Shown one piece after another: positions 46,456 to 54,529 of a stretch of DNA of 64,000 bases (its first letter is position 1; each line of letters starts with the position of its first letter). Source of the stretch: JAHEJN01 sp963787285 (GTDB lineage: Bacteria; Actinomycetota; Acidimicrobiia; Acidimicrobiales; JAHEJN01); the NCBI GenBank assembly GCA_963787285.1, contig CAWBCM010000009.1:1-64000 (forward strand), written 5' to 3'. A program made the translations under genes and the position numbers. The notes under the pieces were generated by a model. It was given only the letters and a program-made list of their open reading frames with translations, made no database searches and was not told the DNA's origin.

Positions 46456-46725
46456 CTAGGGCGAGTTCGTGTCGGGGTAGAGGTGTTCGAGGGTGCCCGG
46501 TTCGATGCGGCACGACTCGACGTAGGCATCGACGTCGGCCGGTTTGAGGCGGATCACCCGCCCGAAGCGATACGCGGGCAGGTCGCCCTCGTCGATGAAG
46601 CGATAGAGGGTGCGGGCGGTGATGCCGAGGCGCCGAGCGGCTTCCTTGGTACTCAACCATTCGGTGTTGGCGGGCTTGGAGCCCGGGCCGTCCGCCGTGT
46701 CGGTGGAAGTGTCGTCGTGAGCCAT
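46456..46725 (-). CDS. Small MerR/excisionase-type HTH regulator
   Basis: An 89-residue DNA-binding protein: TEWLSTKEAARRLGITARTL, then YRFIDEGDLPAYRFGRVIRL and KPADVDAYVESCRIEPGTLE. This is a single winged HTH of the excisionase/BldC-like class with short tails. Such proteins in Actinobacteria are often chromosomal regulators, not phage excisionases, and BldC itself binds tandem direct repeats. It is divergent from the Tad pilus operon across 86 bp that contain three 9-bp repeats, so it is a candidate regulator of itself and the pilus. Confidence 0.82.
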   Translation of the reverse strand: MAHDDTSTDTADGPGSKPANTEWLSTKEAARRLGITARTLYRFIDEGDLPAYRFGRVIRLKPADVDAYVESCRIEPGTLEHLYPDTNSP

Positions 46726-46755
46726 AGGCCTTCAACTGTAGATCATTCTTCGACA

Positions 46756-46782
46756 ACTTTCGATACTTTCGATACCTTCGGT
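46756..46782. promoter_or_regulatory. Three tandem 9-bp iterons between HTH gene and Tad operon
   Basis: Units actttcgat (46756-46764), actttcgat (46765-46773) and accttcggt (46774-46782) are in direct tandem, the third differing at two positions. They overlap the start of a ccttcgg/ccgaagg hairpin at about 46776-46796. The position in a divergent 86-bp gap marks a probable regulator-binding array. Confidence 0.55.
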
Positions 46783-46811
46783 GCCATGCCGAAGCCTTCC
46801 AAGGTTTGCCA

Positions 46812-47585
46812 ATGACAACCAGGGACAGCCCGTACCCCACCCCGCCCGACATCACCGGCGCGGCCGGGCCCTCGATCACCCGGCGCCGCGGCCTGCCCAC
46901 CGGCCGAGCCGTCGTGGGTGCGCTCCTCGTCAGCCTGGCCGCCATCGGCTTGTTCGTCGCCTACCGCCAGGCCGTGGGCGAACCCGACACGAGCTTCGTC
47001 GTGTTGAACGGGCGGGTCGAGGCCGGCCAGCGCGTGACCGCCGCCGACGTGCAGATGGAGAAGATCGAGCTCCCCGACTCGGTGACCGCCACGGTGTTCA
47101 GCGATCCGAGCTCGGTCATCGGAGGCGTCGCCATCGTTCCGCTCCGGGCCGGTGAGATGCTCCAGCGCAGCGACATCCTGTTGTTGGCGCCCGGCGAGGC
47201 GCCCGACGATCCGCCGTGGCGGGAGCTCTCGTTCTCGATTGCGTCCGCTCGCGCGGTCGACGGTCAGATCCGGCCGGGCGAGACGATCGATCTGATCGCC
47301 ACGTATTCCGTCCAGGGCGACACCGACACGGTCGTCGTCTTTCGCGACGCGCCGGTGCTGCGCATCACCGAGGCCAGTGACGGCCTCCTGTCGAGCACGG
47401 GTGGGTTCACGATCACCGTCGCCCTCGCCGACCCCTCGACCGTGCTCGCGGCTGTGAACGCCGTCGACGACGCCCAGGAGCTCACCGTCGTGCGGGCCAC
47501 CAAGGTCGGCGAGCAGGAGCTCCCCGACTCGTTCCGCTTCGAGGGGGCGACCACCACGACACCCACCGACGAGGTCGGCGGTTGA
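46812..47585 (+). CDS. CpaB/SAF domain protein (Flp pilus assembly)
   Basis: A 257-residue protein with one membrane helix (TGRAVVGALLVSLAAIGLFV, about residues 31-50) followed by a SAF domain (VLNGRVEAGQRVTAADVQME, then IVPLRAGEMLQRSDILL) and an RcpC/CpaB-like tail (RPGETIDLIATYSVQGDTDT). CpaB links the secretin and pilus machinery in Gram-negatives; in monoderm Actinobacteria it is probably a cell-wall-side assembly factor. First gene of the Tad operon, with ATG at 46812 just past the iteron region. Confidence 0.85.
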   Translation: MTTRDSPYPTPPDITGAAGPSITRRRGLPTGRAVVGALLVSLAAIGLFVAYRQAVGEPDTSFVVLNGRVEAGQRVTAADVQMEKIELPDSVTATVFSDPSSVIGGVAIVPLRAGEMLQRSDILLLAPGEAPDDPPWRELSFSIASARAVDGQIRPGETIDLIATYSVQGDTDTVVVFRDAPVLRITEASDGLLSSTGGFTITVALADPSTVLAAVNAVDDAQELTVVRATKVGEQELPDSFRFEGATTTTPTDEVGG

Positions 47586-47621
47586 ACACCGAGTTGTTCC
47601 ACCGGGGCCGCCGAGGCCGTC

Positions 47622-48938
47622 ATGGCTGACCGTTACGTGCTGCTCGGGCTCGCCCACGCCCGCTCGCCGTGGTTTCGCGATGTCGGGCGGTGGGCCAACG
47701 CCGCGGCCATCCCGGCCGAGTTCGTCAAGTGTCTCAGCGTCGAAGAGGTTCGTGCCCGCCTCGCTGCAGGTCGGCCGTACTCGGCGCTCCTCATCGACGG
47801 CAGCCTGCCGGGCGCCGACCGCGATCTGCTCGACGCCGTCACCGAGACCGGCGCAGCCGTTTTCATCATCGACGATCGTCGGCTCAACCGCGACTGGCTG
47901 TCGCTCGGCGCCAGTCGGATCCTGCCGGCCGACTTCACTCGGAGCGATCTGTCCGATGCGCTCGAGAATGCGGCCCGCCCCATCAGCCGGGCCGACACCT
48001 TGTCGCTCGGACCATCGACCGACGACACGGTCGAACCCAGCTGGAGTGGCCGCCTCATCGCCGTGACCGGCCCCGGGGGGACCGGCGCCTCGGTGGTGTC
48101 GATGGCGCTCGCTCAGGCTCTCTCCACCGATCCCCGCTTCCGCCAGCTGGTGTTGCTCGCCGACCTCGCCCTCGACGCCGAACAGGCAGTCCTGCACGAC
48201 GCGCGAGACGTCGTGCCCGGTCTCCAGGAGCTCGTCGAGGCGTTCCGGACCGGTGCCCCCACGTCGGGGGAGATACGCACCATGGTCTTCTCCACCGACA
48301 GAGGCGAATATCACCTCCTGCTCGGACTGCGTCGCCATCGCGACTGGGCGGGACTGCGACCTCGCGCCTTCGACGCCGCCGTCGCCGGCCTCCTGCACTC
48401 CTACCGGCTGGTGGTCGCCGACGTCGATGCCGACATCGAGGGCGAGACCGAGACTGGGGTGGTCGAGATCGAAGACCGAAACCTGTTGGCCCGAACCGCC
48501 ATGCGTCGAGCCGCGCTCACGGTGGTGGTCGGAAACCCCGGCGTCAAGGGCCTGCACTCTCTCGTGCGTGTCGTGTCGGCGCTGCTCGACTCGGGCGTCG
48601 CGGCCGACACCATCCTGCCGGTCGTCAACCGGGGACCGCGTGGCGTCCGCCAGCGGGCCGAGATCACGATGAGCTTCGCAGAGCTGCTCGATGGCTCCCG
48701 CCGAGGACTCGCGAGCCCGGTGTTCATCTCCGAGCGCCGCCGCGTCGACGAGGCGCTCCGGGACGGCACCCCACTGCCGGCCAACCTGGGCGGAGATGTC
48801 TCCCGTGCGGTGCTGGCTCTCCTCGACCGCGAGCACCCCGACCCTGCACCGGAGTCGGCACCCGATCTCGAAGGAGTCCCCATCGCGCCCGGCACCCTCG
48901 GCCGCTTCGCCGACTTCGACGACGAGGGTGACACGTGA
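47622..48938 (+). CDS. TadZ/CpaE-like pilus localisation ATPase
   Basis: A 438-residue protein. Residues 1-130 resemble a receiver-like domain (YSALLIDGSLPGADRDLLDA, then AVFIIDDRRLNRDWLSLGAS). The rest is a ParA/MinD-type domain with a modified Walker A, VTGPGGTGASVVSMALAQAL, where the usual catalytic Lys/Thr positions are Ala/Ser; then ADLALDAEQAVLHDA and VVGNPGVKGLHSL. TadZ/CpaE proteins place Tad secretion systems at the pole. The stop overlaps tadA by four bases. Confidence 0.83.
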   Translation: MADRYVLLGLAHARSPWFRDVGRWANAAAIPAEFVKCLSVEEVRARLAAGRPYSALLIDGSLPGADRDLLDAVTETGAAVFIIDDRRLNRDWLSLGASRILPADFTRSDLSDALENAARPISRADTLSLGPSTDDTVEPSWSGRLIAVTGPGGTGASVVSMALAQALSTDPRFRQLVLLADLALDAEQAVLHDARDVVPGLQELVEAFRTGAPTSGEIRTMVFSTDRGEYHLLLGLRRHRDWAGLRPRAFDAAVAGLLHSYRLVVADVDADIEGETETGVVEIEDRNLLARTAMRRAALTVVVGNPGVKGLHSLVRVVSALLDSGVAADTILPVVNRGPRGVRQRAEITMSFAELLDGSRRGLASPVFISERRRVDEALRDGTPLPANLGGDVSRAVLALLDREHPDPAPESAPDLEGVPIAPGTLGRFADFDDEGDT

Positions 48939-50251
48939 GCGACCACGCCGAAGAGCTGTCCCCCCTTGCTCTCATCGAAGAGCGTGTGCAGGACCGCGCC
49001 AAGACGATGGCCCTCGACATGACCGGCACCGACGGGCCCGCCGCGATCCGCGCACTGATCGACGAAGAGATCGGCCGCTGGAACGACGAGTTCAAGCGGG
49101 GTCAGCGGCCCTACGAGCTCGCCGATGCATCGCTCGTCGCCGATCGCGCCTACCGCAATCTCGTCGGCTACGGGCCCCTCGGTCCGCTGCTCGACGACGA
49201 CGATGTATGGGAGATCATGATCAATGCGCCCGACGCGATCTTCGTCAAGCGGCACACGGGCCGCAGCGGCTACAACGACGAGGTCTTCCACGACGACGAA
49301 CACGTACTGCGGGTGCTCACCAAGGTGCTCGACGAATCATCGCGGTCACACCGCAAGCTCGACCCGAGCGAGGGGCTGCAAGACGCCCAACTCGACAGTG
49401 GTGCCCGCCTCCACATCGTGCACGCCGACGTGGCTCGCGGCAGCCACACGATGGTCAACATCCGGAAGTTCACCGGCGTGCCGTTCCGCAACCTGAGCGA
49501 ACTCGTCGAGCGCGACATGCTCTCCAACGAGGTCGCCCGCTTCTTGTCGGCGTGCGTGCGCTCGCGCCTCTCCATCGTCTTCGCCGGTGCTCCCGGTGCC
49601 GGGAAGACCACGCTCCTGTCGTGCTGTTGCGCCGAGCTCGACCCCTCACTGCGCGTCGTCATCGCCGAGGAGGTCTTCGAGGCCGACCTGATGGTGCCCA
49701 ACGTCGCCAGCATGCAAACCCGACCCGCACGCGCCGAGCGTTCAGCGGTCGACCTTCGCCGATTGGTGGCCGGTTTCCTGCGGATGGCACCCGACGTCGC
49801 CATCGTCGGCGAGGTCCGAGACCGGGAGGCGCTGCCACTCTTGCTCACGCTGTCGTCGGGCGTGACCGGCTACACCACGATCCATGCCGGTTCGGCCCGC
49901 CAGGCCCTGTCGCGGCTGCGCTTCATCTGCCAGCTGTCCGATACGTCGAACGAATTGCCCATGTCGGCGCTGAACACCCTGGTGTCCGATTCGGTCGACA
50001 TCGTGGTGCACTGCAGCCGCACGGCGCTGGGTCCACAGGTTTCCTCGGTCATCGCCGTGGAAGATCTCCAGAGCGCCGCCGACGGCACGCAGTTCACCGT
50101 CTCGGAGATCTTCCGTCGGCCCGCGCCCGGCGCTCAACTGGGCTGGACGGGTGAGTTGCCCGTTCGGGCCGGTCGCCAGATCGAGGAACACGGCTTCGAC
50201 CTCCATGCGCTGCTCGACATCGATCCGAACATCGCCGACGGCGCGTCATGA
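48935..50251 (+). CDS. tadA: CpaF/TadA-family secretion ATPase
   Basis: A 438-residue type II/IV secretion ATPase that powers pilus extension. Motifs: RNLVGYGPLGPLLDDDDVWE at the N-terminal domain, Walker A FAGAPGAGKTTLLSCC, Asp box VVIAEEVFEADLMVP, Walker B ISR of GEVRDREALPLLLTLSSG, and His box TGYTTIHAGSARQAL. GTG at 48935 overlaps the previous stop. It overlaps tadB by ATGA. Confidence 0.93.
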   Translation: MSDHAEELSPLALIEERVQDRAKTMALDMTGTDGPAAIRALIDEEIGRWNDEFKRGQRPYELADASLVADRAYRNLVGYGPLGPLLDDDDVWEIMINAPDAIFVKRHTGRSGYNDEVFHDDEHVLRVLTKVLDESSRSHRKLDPSEGLQDAQLDSGARLHIVHADVARGSHTMVNIRKFTGVPFRNLSELVERDMLSNEVARFLSACVRSRLSIVFAGAPGAGKTTLLSCCCAELDPSLRVVIAEEVFEADLMVPNVASMQTRPARAERSAVDLRRLVAGFLRMAPDVAIVGEVRDREALPLLLTLSSGVTGYTTIHAGSARQALSRLRFICQLSDTSNELPMSALNTLVSDSVDIVVHCSRTALGPQVSSVIAVEDLQSAADGTQFTVSEIFRRPAPGAQLGWTGELPVRAGRQIEEHGFDLHALLDIDPNIADGAS

Positions 50252-51153
50252 TCGGCCTCGTCCTCGCCCTCGTGGGCGCTCTCGGCGTGTACTACCTCTA
50301 CACCGCTCTCGCCTTCGGGTGGACCGGTGCCGGGCTGGCCCCGAGTCCTCGGGCGCGCCGCAAACAGCTTGCGTCGGACCAGCTCGAGCAATGGCTCACC
50401 CAGGCCGGCCTCGAGGGCATCGACCTCAGCCAGTTCGGCGCCGTGGTCGCGATGCTGTTCGTGCTCGGGGTGCTCGTGGCCTTCACCATCTTCGGAGGCC
50501 TGGTGCCGGCGCTGGTCGTAGGATTGTTCGCGGCAACGTTCCCCCTGGCCAGCTATCGCCTCCGGCGCCAGAAGCGACGGGTTCGCGCCCAGGAGGCCTG
50601 GCCCCGCATGATCGAGGAGATGCGGGTGCTCACCGGATCGCTGGGCCGCTCCATCCCCCAAGCACTCTTCGAGATCGGCGAGCGGGCCCCCGACGAGATG
50701 CAGTCAGCGTTCGCGGCCGGGCGCCGGGAGTGGCTCATCACCACCGACTTCGTTCGCACCGTTGCCGTTCTCAAACGGGGACTGGCCGACCCCACCGCCG
50801 ACGCTGCGCTCGAAACGCTGCTGGTCGCCCACGAGATCGGTGGAACCGATCTCGATCATCGCCTCCAGTCACTTGCCGAAGACCGCGTGCTCGACGTGCA
50901 GGGCCGCAAGGACGCCATCGCCAAACAGGCCGGGGTGAAATTCGCCCGATGGTTCGTGTTGTTGGTGCCGGCCGGAATGGCGCTCGCCGGCATGTCGGTG
51001 GGGAACGGTCGGGCGGCCTACAGCACCGCGATCGGTCAGACCATCGTGGTGTTCGCGCTCGCCGTCATCGTGGTGTGCTGGGTTTGGGCCGGCCACTTCA
51101 TGCGACTGCCCCAGGAACAGCGGGTGCTGGCCGGGCGAGACGAGCCGTCATGA
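50248..51153 (+). CDS. tadB: TadB-like pilus platform protein
   Basis: A 301-residue inner-membrane platform protein with a T2SSF (GspF-like) domain. Hydrophobic segments sit at residues 1-20, 65-95 and 235-290. The T2SSF core is AWPRMIEEMRVLTGSLGRSI, then ADAALETLLVAHEIGGTDLD. The fold and position between tadA and tadC identify it. Overlaps at both ends indicate tight coupling. Confidence 0.9.
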   Translation: MIGLVLALVGALGVYYLYTALAFGWTGAGLAPSPRARRKQLASDQLEQWLTQAGLEGIDLSQFGAVVAMLFVLGVLVAFTIFGGLVPALVVGLFAATFPLASYRLRRQKRRVRAQEAWPRMIEEMRVLTGSLGRSIPQALFEIGERAPDEMQSAFAAGRREWLITTDFVRTVAVLKRGLADPTADAALETLLVAHEIGGTDLDHRLQSLAEDRVLDVQGRKDAIAKQAGVKFARWFVLLVPAGMALAGMSVGNGRAAYSTAIGQTIVVFALAVIVVCWVWAGHFMRLPQEQRVLAGRDEPS

Positions 51154-52058
51154 GTCGTCTCGTCGTCATTTCGGGTCTGGTGTTGTGGGTGGGCCTGGTG
51201 TTGGTGTTGGCGGAGCTGCGTTGGTTCAGCCGTCGTCCGCTCACCGACCGGCTACGGCAGTACTCCCCGAACGTCAGCAACCGTCACGGACGGGCCGGGC
51301 TGTTGAGCGTCGAGTCGTTCCGCGAGGTCGTGGCGCCTCTCTCCCAGAGCATCGGCGCCTCGCTGGCCCGCACGTTCGGGGTGAGTGAGGAGCTCTCGGT
51401 TCGGCTTCGCCGGATTCACTCTCCCCTCGACGTCGCGTCGTTCCGAACCCGTCAGGTCGGGGTGTGCCTCGCGATCGGTGGCCTGTCGGCGCTGATTGCG
51501 GTGGCCGTCCAACCCCCGCTGGTCGTGACTCTCCTACTCGTCATCGGGTCACCGATCCTCGCCTTCCTCGTGCAGGAGCAACAGGTCGCTTCGGCTTCGG
51601 AGAAGCGGCAGCGACGGCTCTTTCTCGAGCTGCCCGTGATCGCCGAGCAGCTCGGGATGCTTCTGTCGGCCGGATACTCGCTGGGCTCGGCCCTCCAACG
51701 GATCGCCACCCGCGGCGACGGGGTGGTCGCCGAGGATCTGCGCGTGGTGATCTCACGAATCCGGCAGGGCCTCTCCGAGGCGCAAGCGCTGGCCGAGTGG
51801 GCCGATCTGGCCGACGTCGACGCACTCGACCGCCTCACGTCGATTCTCGCTCTCAACCGGAGTGCCGTCGATCTCGGTCGGCTCATCCACGACGAAGCCC
51901 ACGCCATCCGACGTGAGGTCCACCGTGAGTTGCTGGCCACCATCGAGCGACGGGGCCAACAGGTCTGGATTCCCGTCACCGTGGCCACCCTCGTACCGGG
52001 AGTGCTGTTCCTCGCCGTTCCCTTCGTCGAAGCCCTACGCCTTTTCACCGACTCGTGA
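51150..52058 (+). CDS. tadC: TadC-like pilus platform protein
   Basis: A 302-residue partner of TadB with the T2SSF domain LFLELPVIAEQLGMLLSAGY followed by ALQRIATRGDG and VISRIRQGLSEAQALAEWAD. Helices lie at 5-25, 105-140 and 275-295. It ends with the LVPGVLFLAVPFVEALRLF segment seen in this family. ATG at 51150 overlaps tadB by ATGA. Confidence 0.9.
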   Translation: MSRLVVISGLVLWVGLVLVLAELRWFSRRPLTDRLRQYSPNVSNRHGRAGLLSVESFREVVAPLSQSIGASLARTFGVSEELSVRLRRIHSPLDVASFRTRQVGVCLAIGGLSALIAVAVQPPLVVTLLLVIGSPILAFLVQEQQVASASEKRQRRLFLELPVIAEQLGMLLSAGYSLGSALQRIATRGDGVVAEDLRVVISRIRQGLSEAQALAEWADLADVDALDRLTSILALNRSAVDLGRLIHDEAHAIRREVHRELLATIERRGQQVWIPVTVATLVPGVLFLAVPFVEALRLFTDS

Positions 52059-52083
52059 CACACTTACCACCCAGGAGGTACCC

Positions 52084-52311
52084 GTGAACACCCTCACAAC
52101 CACTGCGATACGACTCGAAGTCGTCGCGCGAGGCCTCGCCGCCGACCTCACGGCGCGCGCCCGCGACGAACGGGGCGAAGGCGTGATCTCGGCGGCCATC
52201 GCGGTGCTGATCATGGCGTTCCTCGGCGTGGCCGCATGGGTGGCGTTCAAGGCACTGTTCGACTCGGCCAGTACCAAGGCCGAGACCCAGGTCGACCAGA
52301 TCGGCGGCTGA
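52084..52311 (+). CDS. Flp-like pilin subunit
   Basis: A 75-residue prepilin. A basic N-terminal leader (RGLAADLTARARDERGEG) is followed by a hydrophobic helix VISAAIAVLIMAFLGVAAWV, the layout of class IVb pilins cut after Gly by a prepilin peptidase. The leader is unusually long for Flp (about 30 residues). A strong Shine-Dalgarno aggagg lies 6 bases before the GTG at 52084, fitting a highly made structural subunit. No prepilin peptidase gene is present in the window. Confidence 0.83.
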   Translation: MNTLTTTAIRLEVVARGLAADLTARARDERGEGVISAAIAVLIMAFLGVAAWVAFKALFDSASTKAETQVDQIGG

Positions 52312-52342
52312 GCCGTCGTCGGAGCCCCGGAGGCGTCGACCG

Positions 52343-52780
52343 ATGTTGGCTGCGAATCCGGAGAGCTACCGGGGAGCGCGCGCCCGTAGTGAGTCGGGCA
52401 CCGGTCTACTCGGGACCATGGTCGGGTTCATCATCTTTCTCCTCTTCATGTTTCTCGGCATCCACCTCCTCTTGCATCTCTATGCCACCTCACTGACCGC
52501 CGGCGCGGCATACGACGCTGCAGCCGCAGTGGCATCGGTGGACGCCGAGGGCAACCGAGCCGGCGCGGCCACCCAGGCCGAGTCCGGGCTCCGCTCGGCG
52601 CTCGGCGCGTGGGGCAACGATGTCTCGGTCACGTGGGCCATCGACAACGACACGGTCACCGTCACGGTCGTGGGCCGGGCCCCGTCGCTCCTCCCGCCAG
52701 GGCTCACCGATGCGACCGGTCTCGACATCGACAAGTCGGTCACGGTTCGACTGGAGGAGTTCCGCGATGTCCCGCCGTAG
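52343..52780 (+). CDS. TadE-like minor pilin/pseudopilin
   Basis: A 145-residue protein with an N-terminal membrane helix (GLLGTMVGFIIFLLFMFLGI) followed by LYATSLTAGAAYDAAAAVAS, the helix continuation typical of TadE proteins, and a small beta domain. The Glu of the canonical TadE motif is not obvious. ATG at 52343; the 3' end overlaps the next gene by 14 bp. Confidence 0.78.
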   Translation: MLAANPESYRGARARSESGTGLLGTMVGFIIFLLFMFLGIHLLLHLYATSLTAGAAYDAAAAVASVDAEGNRAGAATQAESGLRSALGAWGNDVSVTWAIDNDTVTVTVVGRAPSLLPPGLTDATGLDIDKSVTVRLEEFRDVPP

Positions 52781-53249
52781 CCACCGTCGGATCGTCGCCC
52801 GACCTCGCGAGAACGAACGGGGCGTGGTGGGCGGAATCGAGGCCATACCCTTCGGCCTGCTCATCTTCGTGAGCGGCGCGCTGCTCATCGCGAATGCGTG
52901 GGCGGTCGTCGACGCCAAGATGGCCACCGACTCGGCCAGCCGCGAGGCCGCGCGGTATCTCGTCGAGTCGAACGGCGACACGGCGGGTGCGGTTGCGATC
53001 GGCAACGAGGCCTTCGAGAATCACGTCGGTCACACCGATCGACTCACCAGTGACGTCGTCGTGCAGGGCTCCGACATCGGCGGCGGGTTCGCTCGGTGCG
53101 CTCGCGTGTCGGTGACCTACCAGTACACGACCAGGGCGATCTCGGTACCGCTGCTCGGCGGCTGGGGCTCGGGGATCTCGGTCACCTCGACCCACAGTGA
53201 GATCGTCGATCCGTACCGCGCCGGCCTCGGTGAGGATTCGTTGTGTTGA
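52767..53249 (+). CDS. TadE/TadG-like minor pilin
   Basis: A 160-residue protein. A basic N-terminus is followed by ERGVVGGIEAIPFGLLIFVS, a prepilin-like Gly plus hydrophobic helix containing the conserved Glu, then AKMATDSASREAARYLVES, the TadE-family continuation. The remainder is a beta-rich extracytoplasmic domain. ATG at 52767 is required, since the earlier part of the open frame lies inside the previous gene. Confidence 0.78.
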   Translation: MSRRSHRRIVARPRENERGVVGGIEAIPFGLLIFVSGALLIANAWAVVDAKMATDSASREAARYLVESNGDTAGAVAIGNEAFENHVGHTDRLTSDVVVQGSDIGGGFARCARVSVTYQYTTRAISVPLLGGWGSGISVTSTHSEIVDPYRAGLGEDSLC

Positions 53250-53683
53250 GCCCGCGTCGCCGGCGCGAACGCGGCAGTGTGATGATGCTGTTGCCGGCGG
53301 GCGTTCTGATCGTCATCATCCTGGCCGCCATCACCATCGACTTCTCCCACTTGTATCTCGAGCGGCGGGAGCTGCTTTCGGCGGCCTCGGCGGCGGCCAA
53401 CGACGCGGTCACCCTGGCGATCGACGTCGACGCGCTCCGGGCGGGAGTGCCCCTCGACGAGAGCCTCGACTTCGCCGTGGCCAACGACGCAGCGGCGGCC
53501 AGCGTGGCCGCGGAGGGGCTGAACGCGTCGGTGACCGTGAACTTCGTGAGCAATGGCGGCCGCATCGGGGTCGAGGTCACGCTGAGCCGCACCGTCGACT
53601 ACATCTTCGCCCCCGCCGTACCCGGCGGTCCGTCGGCCAAGCTCGTCACCGCCAGCTCCACCGCCTACCTCGAAACCGGCTGA
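53243..53683 (+). CDS. TadG-like protein with helix-helix-grip start
   Basis: A 146-residue protein beginning RRRERGSVMMLLPAGVLIVI and ILAAITIDFSHLYLERRELL, the TadG/Flp-pilus-assembly N-terminal pattern (membrane helix plus DxSxLYxxRxxLxxAADAAA-like block: SAASAAANDAVTLAI). It lacks the von Willebrand-type domain of full TadG. GTG at 53243 overlaps the previous gene. Last gene of the Tad operon; a degenerate hairpin follows. Confidence 0.8.
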   Translation: MLSPRRRRERGSVMMLLPAGVLIVIILAAITIDFSHLYLERRELLSAASAAANDAVTLAIDVDALRAGVPLDESLDFAVANDAAAASVAAEGLNASVTVNFVSNGGRIGVEVTLSRTVDYIFAPAVPGGPSAKLVTASSTAYLETG

Positions 53684-53696
53684 CCCCCCAATGGGA

Positions 53697-53747
53697 CGAT
53701 TTTGGTTTGCTGGCGCCCGTAGCTGGGCCTCCGGAAACCAATTTCGG
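53697..53747. repeat. Dispersed palindromic hairpin, copy 3 (degenerate)
   Basis: Arms cgattttggtttgc (53697-53710) and ggaaaccaatttcggc (53733-53748) keep the ggttt/aaacc core of the family, with a diverged inner stem. It lies between the Tad operon and the TOMM operon, both on the plus strand, and could separate the two transcripts. Confidence 0.65.
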
Positions 53748-53791
53748 CAACGGTGGGCGGGAAGCCCCGGCGGAGGTGGGACCATGGTCGA

Positions 53792-54529
53792 ATGGAAGGC
53801 GTCCCATCGGGCCGACTGCGCTGGTCGAAGCAGTGGACGGCCGCGGCAACCGACAACGGAGTGGTGGTGTCGGCGGGCGCCGACCGGCAGGTGGCCATCG
53901 ACGGGCTGACCGCGGAACAAGTGACGGCGGTACGGAGCTGGGCGGAGGGAACTTCGGCCGAGGCCGAGGCCGACGATCTGGTCCGTCACCTCGTGCAGCT
54001 CGGGGCCCTGGTACCCGCGATCGGCGAACCGGCCGCGCCGCTCCGAACCACGGTGCTCGCCACCCACCCTGCGGCTGAACCGCTCGCCGAGTCGATCGGC
54101 GGAGCAGCCGACGCCCCCGATCTGGTCGTAGTGATCCGGTGCGGTCCGGGCGCTCCGGTCGACACCGCGCTCCCCCGTCTGATCGTCGACGTCGGCGCCG
54201 AGCACACGGTGGTATTCGGGCCATTCGTGGTGCCGGGCGCCACAGCCTGCGAGACGTGCCTCGACAGGTTGCTGGCCCGACGCTGGGCGGCATCGCCCCA
54301 GCCGGCCGAACCCCGTGCGACGCTGGAGATCGACGTCGTGACAAGCCTCGCTCGTCGCCACGTCGAGTTGATCCACCGGGGTGCCTCGCCGCTGGTGAAT
54401 GCCACCATTGCCTTCGATCTCGACACCATGACCAGCACTCGGAACCATCTGCTCATGTCACCGGGATGTCCCACCTGCGCCCTCGCACCGCCGGGTGGAC
54501 GACTCGAGCTTCCGTGGGTCGGCTCATGA
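53792..54529 (+). CDS. TOMM precursor leader-binding/cyclodehydratase partner (ocin-ThiF-like)
   Basis: A 245-residue protein. Residues about 25-75 look like a winged-helix leader-peptide recognition element (RQVAIDGLTAEQVTAVRSWA, then DDLVRHLVQLGALVP). Then comes a reduced ThiF/E1-like domain whose strand FGPFVVPGATACETCLDRLL carries Cys153 and Cys156. Cys226 and Cys229 in SPGCPTCALAP complete a zinc tetracysteine. This is the pattern of the partner that presents precursors to YcaO in azoline RiPP pathways. It lacks the ATP-binding part of true E1 enzymes. ATG at 53792 is chosen; it couples to the precursor gene by ATGA. Confidence 0.82.
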   Translation: MEGVPSGRLRWSKQWTAAATDNGVVVSAGADRQVAIDGLTAEQVTAVRSWAEGTSAEAEADDLVRHLVQLGALVPAIGEPAAPLRTTVLATHPAAEPLAESIGGAADAPDLVVVIRCGPGAPVDTALPRLIVDVGAEHTVVFGPFVVPGATACETCLDRLLARRWAASPQPAEPRATLEIDVVTSLARRHVELIHRGASPLVNATIAFDLDTMTSTRNHLLMSPGCPTCALAPPGGRLELPWVGS

